In this document: positions 10,586 through 19,834 of the stretch, piece by piece
How the letters are laid out: every line of letters starts with the position of its first letter
Numbering within the stretch: position 1 is the stretch's first letter
DNA from: Dactylonectria macrodidyma
Taxonomy: Eukaryota > Ascomycota > Sordariomycetes > Hypocreales > Nectriaceae
DNA: 64,000 nucleotides
Assembly: GCA_020744425.1 (NCBI GenBank)
Contig: JAGMUV010000002.1
Location: 1,346,501-1,410,500, forward strand
Direction: 5' to 3'
Made by a program: the position numbers and the translations under genes
The notes under the pieces: model-generated
Told to the model about the DNA's origin: nothing
What the model saw: the letters and a program-made list of their open reading frames with translations, nothing else
Databases searched by the model: none

Positions 10586-12646
10586 ATGCCTCCTGATAAT
10601 AGACTCCTCAACACTGTGCTCCGGCACTACCAAGATCCTCATGATGCCTCGAAGACGGAGCAGATACTCGGCTCGACCGTCCACCTGCTCGCCGACCTCT
10701 CCAACCCGCTGAATCTCGGCGTTCTCACCTCGCAGCTCCTGACTGCGCCGGCGGTATGGCAGCATACCGGTGGGGTCCGAAACTCGATACGAATCATGAG
10801 CGTCTACAACTCCGCCGCCCTACGCGTGCACAACAACGAGGTCACGCGGAAAGAAGGGAGCGAACACCAGGAGGGAGGTGGACTTGGCTGCGAGCAATGG
10901 GCGCGAGCGGTTGCCAAAGGCGCTGACGACCGATCGAAGCGGTGGCAGCATCTTCTTGTTCTCACCGGCGTGCTTTTGGGCATGGAAGGCGAGGAACGAC
11001 GGTCCCTGTCGCGAAGCCTGAGGAATACATTGGAGGGAGCAGTCGTAACCGCTACGAATCTAGCATTGGAGACACAGCTCGCGGATGGACCTGTGGCGGG
11101 AGCATCTATCGTCATGGCCCTCAACTTCGCCTTTCCGTTACTGTCCGACTACCACAGAACCCTTATCAACTGCAATGCGTTGTTGCCGCTTGCTGTGTGG
11201 GCGATTACCGCGGAAGAGGGATTCTGCGACGGGCAGTTTCTCACGGACATTGGCGCCGAGATTGCCGAATCCCCCAACCATCAACTAGCTTGGTCCCCCA
11301 TGACACCCTCTTTCCATCAAGTACAAGAACTCGACAGGCGCCCGATCATGGCGAACCTCGGCCCTCTGGCCAAGCTCACGGGATATATCGTGCAGCATGT
11401 CACGGACACGAGAGTCGTGCTTCAAGCCCAAGACGCGCTTCTTACCTTTACTCAAGCGGTCTTAGGCGCATGGCAGAGAAATCGACTTAGCGAAGTCGAT
11501 CCAACTATGGAGGGAGCCGCACTCACTCCTGAAACATTGAGGACTACCTGGCCAGCGCTGTGGGCTCTGTTGAGAAAACTCATGTTCGGAGTCGTCATCA
11601 TGCTCCAAGCCATCGTATCCCGGAGTCTACTAGACCCTCACATGTTGAATGACTTGGCTGCTCCCGTGATCGCCACCAAGTCGCTCCATATCCTACGAAA
11701 TCTCTTCTTCATTTCCTCTCGGAATGGTAATAATGCTTTCCAGGTGTACACCTTTACATACCTTACATCCATCGATGTTATCTCCCGCAACGCCGCGGTA
11801 GCATACGCTTTCCTCCATGAAATCCGGCCCGGAGAGAACGCACCTATTTTCGCAACATATCTCCAGGGAACTTTGGACTTGTTCTACCTAAACCTGGCAG
11901 AACACCTACCGTTGACGTTGTCGACCGAAGCCTGTGAGGCGCTCATCATCAAGCCAGCAACGGCATTCATCTCACACGAAGGCGTGATGACCCCGTCAAT
12001 GATTGAGCTTTTTGAGTCTGCGCATAGCGCGATTCTGTCGACTCTGTCTTGTCCTCAACACAGTCCGCTCACGATCCAAATAACTCCATTCTACATTATC
12101 AAACTCTTCGAGTCGTTCCCCCAACAAATATCGACCCGTCAGTTCCGGGTGGCCTTCAAAACAGTTATGCAGATTGTATCGCCACCATTCCCTATCGCAG
12201 AAATGGAACCTCACTTTTCAGAGACTCTTCTAGAGATGCTCCGGTCTTACACCGCAGCAGCATCAACTGCCCCCATTCCTCCCAAACCAGATGCGGCGTC
12301 GGCAGCAGCGTCTTTTGAACGTCCGGAGGACCCCCTCTCCCCACAGAGCTCACTGACACTGGCACTTGTCGACTCCTTGCCATACTTACCCCTTCCCTTG
12401 ATGGAAGAGTGGCTTACTGTTGCTGCACAAGCCATGTACGAAATAGCCGATCCGGCACTACGAGAGCCTGTCAAGAGGCGGTTCTTGGACATTCTGGTGA
12501 GCGGTGAAATGGACGTGGAACGAGCAGCCATTGGGGTTGCCTGGTGGGGAACCCATGGGGGCCGAGACAGAGTGATGTCAGGAGGGAGCGAGCCGGCCAT
12601 GATGAGCGGAGCTCTTGATGCTGCCGAAAGAACGAGTCGACTATGA
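10586..12646 (+). CDS. PEX8: Peroxin 8 (intraperoxisomal import factor)
   Basis: Single exon, 686 aa, largely alpha-helical. The opening (RLLNTVLRHYQD, then STVHLLADLSNPLNLG) and overall length suggest the filamentous-fungal PEX8 family, which links docking and RING subcomplexes inside the peroxisome for matrix-protein import. The C-terminus is Ser-Arg-Leu, a canonical PTS1, and yeast Pex8 proteins also carry a PTS1. That tripeptide is the strongest independent support. Hydrophobic stretches (about 160-185, 325-345) suggest membrane association. The start is set by the family-like N-terminus; it lies inside a short upstream reading frame in another phase. Identification rests on remembered family similarity plus the PTS1, so it is less certain than the enzymes. 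Confidence 0.72.
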   Translation: MPPDNRLLNTVLRHYQDPHDASKTEQILGSTVHLLADLSNPLNLGVLTSQLLTAPAVWQHTGGVRNSIRIMSVYNSAALRVHNNEVTRKEGSEHQEGGGLGCEQWARAVAKGADDRSKRWQHLLVLTGVLLGMEGEERRSLSRSLRNTLEGAVVTATNLALETQLADGPVAGASIVMALNFAFPLLSDYHRTLINCNALLPLAVWAITAEEGFCDGQFLTDIGAEIAESPNHQLAWSPMTPSFHQVQELDRRPIMANLGPLAKLTGYIVQHVTDTRVVLQAQDALLTFTQAVLGAWQRNRLSEVDPTMEGAALTPETLRTTWPALWALLRKLMFGVVIMLQAIVSRSLLDPHMLNDLAAPVIATKSLHILRNLFFISSRNGNNAFQVYTFTYLTSIDVISRNAAVAYAFLHEIRPGENAPIFATYLQGTLDLFYLNLAEHLPLTLSTEACEALIIKPATAFISHEGVMTPSMIELFESAHSAILSTLSCPQHSPLTIQITPFYIIKLFESFPQQISTRQFRVAFKTVMQIVSPPFPIAEMEPHFSETLLEMLRSYTAAASTAPIPPKPDAASAAASFERPEDPLSPQSSLTLALVDSLPYLPLPLMEEWLTVAAQAMYEIADPALREPVKRRFLDILVSGEMDVERAAIGVAWWGTHGGRDRVMSGGSEPAMMSGALDAAERTSRL

Positions 12647-14990
12647 GATATTTGTGGACATCTAGAGAACTCGGCCGTTCCTTCATTAGTGCTTTACCAA
12701 GCCAAGACATCACTTCCTCGATTTCACTGTTTCCTTACATCAGAGCGCCCTCAGTTTCAAGGTCTTCTTGATGCTACCTGAGACAAGGCTCTTGGAAGAC
12801 CATCCCTAACTATACGAAGGCAGAGTGCTATTGGAAGATTTGAATGGGTGGCGATTGCATTTGTGCCACCCTCTTCTTTCAAGAGAGGCACAATAACACA
12901 AACTGACGGCTACTGCGAAGACTGCTGAGCATGATAACCACAAACGATTACCAGTATAGATTCTGATGAAGACGATGGCATGCGGTGTCAGGGGTTGCTA
13001 TTGCTACAAGACTTTGGACACTAGCGGCTTACGCCGGGTAGCAGGAAACCCTGATGGTGGCTAGACTTTGGTGTTACATGTGCTCCCACGCGTCTGGAGC
13101 ACAGGTTGAGAGTTGCAAGAGATTGCACGGATAGTCTATGTACAGTGGGATACTGTGTGAATCCTGTGGGTGGCCTGACGCAAGACTCGGTGGTATCACT
13201 GTCCCTTCGAAGTAAAAGACGCAGATAGAATGTGGAGAAGGCGGAACGGGAGAAGGATGGACATGACGGTGTGTGGCATCTCGAGGTCGGCCGTCCCGGA
13301 TGGACACAGCAAGAAAGACGTCAAGCACCACCTAAATTACCTGCTACACATCAGTAGTGCTTGGCGCTCGGCCAGCTTGTCCAGCCATTCAGGCTCCGCA
13401 CGATTTGACAGGATAGGGCGGCGCAAGCAGGATCTCAGACATGAGCGGAGGAGCAAAGGTCATGCAGCTAGATGGGATAGGCATTCAAACTGGCAACAAA
13501 CAAGGTTTACGGTACACACGGTACATGCATCACGAGCATCACGGGCATGACGGAAGTTCCGTCCATCCGAAATAGAACACAAAGAGAGTTGTTTCCAAGA
13601 AACGAAGCTGCAAGGGCTATCGCGACTATGGCTCCACAAATAGAACCGGACCGCTTTGGAGGCAATATCCCGAAACCGAAGATGGTGCCATCTCAGCGGC
13701 ACATTTCGGCGGCTCAGGGTTGTCTCCTCCCGCTGGGACATGTCACTCACTCTACTACATAGTAGGGTCTTGATTCACCTGTATGGCTCTGACCAGCTTC
13801 TACGGAGTACCTGGGAAGTGTTGCTGGGGAAATTGTTAGCACACGGCACGGCACAGCCCACCAGCATCAGCTTGTCTGGGTTCAAAATTGGGGCCGACGC
13901 CGAGACTCAGACCCTGTCAAGCTGGGCGAGCAGTCAATTCCGGCTAGTGCGGCCTAGATCACCGCTAATGCAGCTCTCAGGCAGATCGGTCCAAGTGAGG
14001 GACAGCTTGAAAGACAGCCACAGCCTACAGACGACTTGAAGGACAGCTCTCCCAGACATGAAAGTCTGCTGAGCTCGGTCTTACCCCGCTATTCATCAAA
14101 AGGCTCCATTATTCTCAGTCTCGCTCACCGACCAGCTTCCTCGTTAGCCTAGTTGCCTACTAGCATTGAATGAGAGTAGGTAGAGGCTGACGGGCTCTTG
14201 AAATGACGGCGTTGGTGTCACCTCCGCGTCGTCACAATCGGGTCAATTGACGGCACCCTGAGAAGCTGAGATCGACGCGAAGGGGAATGACGACGTCGAG
14301 CTGGGTAGTTTAGCAAGGTTTTGGCACCATGCTCGCCATACCTACCTAGTCAATGTCGTACCGGGTAAATCCGATCAGATACAAGCTTGTATTGTACTTT
14401 GTACATGCATCCGTCCAACCAAGGAACTCGAAGCGTCACCAACCGGTTTTTGAGGGACACAAAGCGGGACAGCGGTAATGACATGATGGGGTGGAGGGGA
14501 GACAGAGAGGGTGGCTTAGCTTGCAGAGATCTGGAGTTTTGGACAACACTACACCTGTTCCAAGGATTTTCTCGCCTTCATCTGATGCAAGGGGGTATCA
14601 CAGGCATTATAGGCCTCCATCGTGGGCCTTGTTTTCTCGACGACAACTCTTCCCCACGACGGAGCCACCGAGACTGCCCACCAACTCACGCCCGCTCTTG
14701 TGGTGGGACACAGCATCCATAGCAGGGTGGAGGCTGGCTGACCCCAGAGCGGCTCCAAAAACGATATACTGGACTCCGCAGTCACTACGCATCTGTGTAC
14801 CGAGTAGGTACACAGAGTACTCGGTATATCGACAGGCCACAAACGAAGGCGTGCTCCGAGGCTAGCAAGCTGTGACCTAACTCATTGCGAAGCTGCCAAT
14901 GGACCTGGGACTTGGAGGGGCTATCACTTGGGCTACCCCCGCAACTAGTTTGGGGAGTCAAATGCAAGTTCCCACTTGTACAGCCTGGTG

Positions 14991-15034
14991 TTGCTTGGTT
15001 GCTTCCTAGCTTATTGCTTGGTTGCTGCTAGCTT
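14991..15034. repeat. Imperfect 21-22 bp tandem repeat
   Basis: Copy one (14991-15012) and copy two (15014-15034) both read ttgcttggttgct followed by ctagctt, differing by one or two bases. They sit in the upstream region of the DDR48-like gene. Confidence 0.8.
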
Positions 15035-15165
15035 CAGCTTGCCAAGCTTGTGTCGCATGGCATCCCCGACGATCGATAGCTGATGCCATGTCCTTTCCCA
15101 TCCTCACACCATGACACCCGTGGCACGTCATCCCCCCCTCCATTCACGACCCGGTGTAAGTGGGC

Positions 15166-15189
15166 GAGGGCGTGAGGGCGTGAGGGCGT
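15166..15189. repeat. Three tandem copies of gagggcgt
   Basis: Perfect 8-bp unit repeated three times (15166-15173, 15174-15181, 15182-15189), about 260 bp upstream of the DDR48-like ATG. It could be a repeated factor site; no factor is identified. Confidence 0.85.
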
Positions 15190-15443
15190 GGGATGAGGAG
15201 AGAGAACTGTTGGTCGAAGGCCGGCACTTGGTCGGATGGTCTGAACTACCTGGATGAGTGAGAGAGGTGAGTGGGCGGGGAAGAACTGAAGCCATGTGAA
15301 GGAAGCCCTCCAGCGTCTTATATTAAACAGTCGCCATTCCCCCTTCTTCACTGACTCATTCAAACTCAACACCCTCGCATCAATCCCATTCTTGCCTACC
15401 TATTCCTCTCCTCCAAACTTTACCATCCCAATCCACATCCAAC

Positions 15444-16456
15444 ATGTCTTACCGTGACAACGACAACGACAGCTACGTAAGTGATCCTCAACTCTGCACA
15501 TTACATATGTTCCGTTATACTAACACTGTCTCCAGGGCTCGTCCAACCGCCGTGACAACGACAACTCATACGGTTCCGGTGGCAACAACGACTCCTATGG
15601 GTCTGGCAACAACGACTCATACGGCTCATCCCGCCGGGATGATAATGACAACTCGTTCGGCTCCAGCGGCCGCAACAACGACTCATATGGATCCTCTAAC
15701 ACCGATTCATACGGCTCGTCCGGTCGGGACAACGACAACACCTACGGCTCCGGCAACACCTCCGGTGGCTTCGGCTCTAGCGGCCGTGACAACGACAATG
15801 ACAACTACGGGTCCAAGAGTTCGTCGGGCGGCCTAGGTGGCTCCGACAGCTACGGTTCCAGCCGCAGAGACAACGACAACGATGACTCCTACGGTTCCAA
15901 GAAGTCCTCCAGCGGCTTCGGTGGCTCTGACAGCTACGGCTCCAGCCGCAACGACAATGACAATGATGACTCCTACGGCTCCAAGAAGTCGTCTTCGGGT
16001 GGCTATGGCGGCTCCGACAGCTACGGTTCCAGCCGCAGAGACAACGATAACGATGACTCCTACGGCTCCAAGAAGTCCTCTAGCGGCTTCGGTGGCTCTG
16101 ACAGCTATGGATCCAGCCGCAACGACGACGACGATTCGTACGGCTCCAAGAAGTCCTCCAGCGGCCTCGGTGGCTCAGACAGCTACGGCTCCGGTCGCAA
16201 TGACAACACCGACTCCTATGGCAGCTCCAACACCTCTGGCGGTTATGGCAACAACGACAACGACAGCTACGGATCCGGCAACAAGACGTCGGGTAGCTAT
16301 GGCGGTTCCAACAGCTACGGCTCCTCGGGCCGCGACAATGACAATGATCAGCACAAGTCTGGTTTGGGCAAGGTCTTGGACAAGGCTGGCGACATCCTCA
16401 GCGACAAGCTCCACAAGGGAAACCGGGGTAACAACGACAATGATGACTACAGGTAA
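15444..16456 (+). CDS. DDR48-like hydrophilic repeat protein (stress type)
   Basis: Two exons, 15444-15476 and 15536-16456, giving 317 aa. Donor gtaagt and acceptor ctccag join DNDSY|GSSNRR in phase 0. The body is built from repeats of SYGSS, RDNDND and SYGSKKSSSGFGGSD, extremely rich in Ser, Gly, Asn, Asp and Tyr and with no hydrophobic core. This resembles yeast DDR48, a flocculent-type stress protein with SYGSSNN repeats. Only the last 50 residues differ (GLGKVLDKAGDILSDKLHKG), forming a likely amphipathic helix. It is predicted to be disordered and soluble. The biochemical role of DDR48 proteins is unsettled (DNA-damage, heat and osmotic induction in yeast). The stress-like promoter upstream fits. 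Repeat similarity alone does not prove orthology. Confidence 0.8.
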
Positions 16457-16638
16457 TTACAACACAGTGATGATTATGAACTATCCGGCAGCCTTGTATC
16501 ATTAATAATGAAATTACTGCATAACAAATGAACAATTCGTTTCAATGTAGTGAAAAACTTGTGATGTATTCCATTCAATTGGAGAAGCTGTTTGAAAGCT
16601 GTGGCTCATTGCCATCATCCAACTCGTAACCCTAGCAT

Positions 16639-18620
16639 TTAGGCTAGACTCTTCTCGATCTTGACAAATAAGACGCCCTTGGTCAGGCGACCCTGGCAGT
16701 CTAGCAGGTGCACGAAGCGATAGCCATGTCCCAGGCGGTCCAATCGCACGCACGCCCAAGCAGCAAGGTCGTCACGGCCGATTTCATCGTCCCGGATGGT
16801 GAAGCGAACCCAAGACAGCTCATCAACGATATGAGGCACAGTAGGGAACTGCAAGCGCTCACCACCGAGGTCTGGGTCGCAGCCACGATGCGTCTTAGAG
16901 CGGACCTTGTACTCGCCCTCACGCTCATGACCATCGTTGGGCATCTTGGCGCCTTGGAGCTCTTCGGGGCCTTCTATGTGCAACTCAACCTTGACGTAAG
17001 GCTCGAAGCCCTTGATGGAGTCGTCGTCGGGGGGCAGGGGGATGTTCTGCGCGGCGAGGACGGTGATGGCGAGCTTGAGCGTTTTGCGAACAATTGTGTT
17101 GGCGGCAGCGTCATCATGCTCCCGGGTAGGACGATAACCTGGAATATTTAAGTATGCGTATGAGTAGGAGCCAAACTTGAAGGGATGAGGTAGCAAAACA
17201 GTAGCTTACCTTGTGGCTTAAGGACGTATCCGCCAGTGCCAGCAAACATGCCCTCATTCAGCATCATGCCTTCGTCCCATTTCTGCCAGTTCAGGGCCAC
17301 AATCTGGATTCCCTTGCGCCAGAACAGGGCAGGGTCAAGGTTGGAGGACCCAATTCGCAGTCCCCATGGGTATGTCCGCATGAAAAAGTGGCGGTTGTGG
17401 TTGAAGAGTTGGCTGGCCTGGGTCTCGTGTACATCTATGACCTTCTTCTCAGACAGGGAGAAGATATGCGTGGGCAAGCCAGCCTCGGGCTGCGAGAGGG
17501 TCTTGAAGGAGACGCCACGCGAGTAGACACCCATCCGGCTAAGCTCTTGGATGATCTTGGCGGGCTTTGCAGCAGCCTTGCTTGTTTTGCTACCACGGGG
17601 AGCTTTTGCGGGGGCTCGGTCTTCTTCTTCTGTGTCCTCGGTCGGGGAGGCGGTAGCACCTGGTGGCACATACTTAACCTTGATGATGAGTTTGCGAAGC
17701 AGCTCTCCGGGACTGGGCAGGGAGGTAGGCTCTTCGGCAGGCTCTGGGACAAGCATCCCGGCCCAGACCTCCTTCATGATGCGGACCATGGCAAGCTGCT
17801 GCTCGGGGCCACAATGAACTTCGAGAGAGACGATGACGGGGAGTTCGCTGGCAGTAAAGGCACTGTCACGGATGGCAACGCAGACAGACCGGAATGTCAC
17901 CTCCTTGGTGAGGGTGTAGCCGTGTAAAACACGGGGCTCTATGATGGCGACTTCAGGTTGGCCGGGGACGGGAGCAGCATCACTGGCGGCGGGATTGTCA
18001 TCCTTTTTGTCACTGATGCTCGTCTTGTGCAACTTTTCCTTGATGATGTTGAAGGTGCTGCTTTTTTTGCCCGGCTTGAGCTTTTTGCCCCGGCCGATGT
18101 CCTCATTACTGCTGCTGCTACTGCTGCTGCTCGTGTCTTCAGCATCAGACTCGTCGCCATCCCAGACGTCGATCTCGATGCACCGACCCCCACGCAACAG
18201 GGTATCTGTGTAGGGCTTAGTGGAGCTGTCGCTGGACAGCTGGTTACCCGTCAAGTAGGTGTTGTGGCTGGAGCTGATGAAGTAGCTGGAGAGCGGCCAC
18301 GAGAGGTCCTCATTCTTGGGCGGTGTAGTGGCGGCGCTCTGGCGAGACTTCATCCAAGTCAGGAAGCCGTCGAAGTCGAGGTTCTCGCGGGCTAGCAGCT
18401 CGTCGAGGGCGGCCGACGGGCCTTGGCGCTGCGTCGACTCGACAAAGGACCGGACCTGGGCCTTGCTCCATGTGTGATCACTGCGATCCGCGAGCGACTG
18501 GAATAGCTTCTCGAGTCGCTTCTGAATCGTCGCATTGAGTGAAGCCAACGTCCGATGGCTCTCGCTGGCACCGCCGCCCGCTTGCTGGGAGGGGTCGATG
18601 GCAGCGGGGGATGAAGCCAT
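16639..18620 (-). CDS. PLC1: Phosphoinositide-specific phospholipase C
   Basis: Two exons, 18620-17210 and 17138-16639, giving 636 aa; the junction is KPQ|GYRPTRE with donor GTAAGC and a CCAG acceptor. It hydrolyses PIP2 to inositol trisphosphate and diacylglycerol. Order: an EF-hand-like helical region (about 25-95), PLC X box with catalytic H119 (SSHNTYLTGN), E149/D151 (IEIDVWDG), H233 (VLHGYTLT) and E267; a linker rich in acid and lysine (330-390); Y box (SRMGVYSRGVSF to YPWGLRIGSSNLDPALFW); and a C-terminal C2 domain (about 485-633). The two halves of the X box are separated by a roughly 65-residue insert with a polyserine run and GRGKK. No PH domain is present. ATG 18620 is preferred over 18716, which would add 32 non-conserved residues. 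Confidence 0.93.
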
Positions 18621-19834
18621 GGTGGTGTTAGGTCGAGAAATGCGCTGTTGATGTGTTTCTAGACGACGCAGGTAGGATTGATCGAAGATGTACGAGTGCT
18701 GGAAAGAAGAGAGCAAGCAAGTAGAATATGATATAATGCGAAGAATAAGGTAGATATATATTTGGAGCTGACAGATTCAAGTATTGGTTCCCTCCTAGCT
18801 AGAGTGACGTTGCCAAGTGCCAACGCAGCCAGCTAATCTTGGATGTGGCCAGGAGCTAATGTACTGCACGTCGGGTAAGGTAGTTGGGAAAGAGCGCCTT
18901 TGATGTTGGGACTTTGGCGTACCTTCCAAGGTACTGTACCTACCTCGCCTCACCTACACGGGCACAAGCCACCCGACGACCCAAGCACGCTGTCCTTGTC
19001 CCTGTATTTTCCCACTGCATCGTCTCACGATGTAAATAGGCCCCGAATTAGTCTAGATACCAAGACACACACCATCACCTCGTATTATCATTGTGATTTG
19101 ATTCAATCCAACTCTACACAATCTTCCTCTTACCCTAGATTCACAAAAAGCGCCTTAGCACCTCCGCACCTCCGCACCTCCTCCTCTTCATGTTCAATCT
19201 GACCTCCAGGGTAGTCAGTCTAGTTCAGCTGAACATGCCATGCACTGCCCCACTAACAACAACAGCCACTCAAGCCCAATGCTCATCCACTCCATCACTG
19301 CTCATGCTCTTCGGTTACGTACCCCGTTGTTTTGTCTGACCTTGGCGTTTTCTAGATCCCCAATTCCCCATACCTCTAGCCGGCTTGGAAACCCCCGCTC
19401 ACGCCATTGATAGGGGATTGCTCCCCTCCCCGTATGTTTTCTAGCAACTCTTGCTACATGCATTCACGAAAGCCCGAAGACGCCAAGAGAGTGATTGAGA
19501 ACGTTGAGTTTGACGAATTACGCCTCAAAACCAAGAGGGATTGGCCAGGCAGGCAAGGGGTAGGAGAAAAACACCACACACAAAGCATCATCTACACCTC
19601 CATCTTCATGGGCAACATTCGGATACAAATTGTAAATGATTTATACTGCTTTAGTAGAACATTTGTTTTCTTATTTATTTAATCTGTTTTATAATTCAGT
19701 TATTACTTGTTCCCTAAAGGAGCGAATTGGTTTATTTTGGTAGAAGAGGTCATTGGTGTGTGGTGTTTTCTTCCTCCAGAGGGCAGGGCTTTGCCACATT
19801 ATAAAGGGTAGGAAGAATGTCGGATATGCTCTAG
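18621..19834. other. Intergenic region, PLC promoter and NRDE2 3' side
   Basis: 1.2 kb. The part next to PLC is its promoter. The stretch 19640-19730 is strongly AT-rich (tttatttaatctgttttataattcag) and probably belongs to a terminator or transcript end near NRDE2. Short open frames at 18900-19202 and 19407-19682 carry no domain. Confidence 0.5.

Larger units (their letters stand above)
14916..15344 (+). promoter_or_regulatory. Stress-type promoter of the DDR48-like gene
   Basis: Contains STRE-type pentamers AGGGG at 14916-14920 and CCCCT at 15135-15139 and 15340-15344, three perfect copies of gagggcgt at 15166-15189, and a TATA-like ttatattaaa near 15318-15327, about 120 bp before the ATG. 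STRE sites bind Msn2/4-type factors in yeast; their use here is inferred from the similarity of the product to DDR48. Confidence 0.45.
12647..15443. other. Gene-poor region between PEX8 and the DDR48-like gene
   Basis: 2.8 kb without a supportable coding region; short open frames are scattered and lack domains. The right half is the DDR48-like promoter, with short direct repeats (14991-15034, 15166-15189), STRE-like pentamers and a TATA-like element. The left part (12.65-14.3 kb) shows nothing recognisable. Confidence 0.55.

Noticed and set aside
15489..16505. Thr/Ala/Pro-rich frames of 130 and 222 codons over the DDR48-like gene
   Set aside because: They are off-phase shadows of the repeat protein; the Ser/Gly/Asn/Asp/Tyr frame has the correct intron, start and tail.
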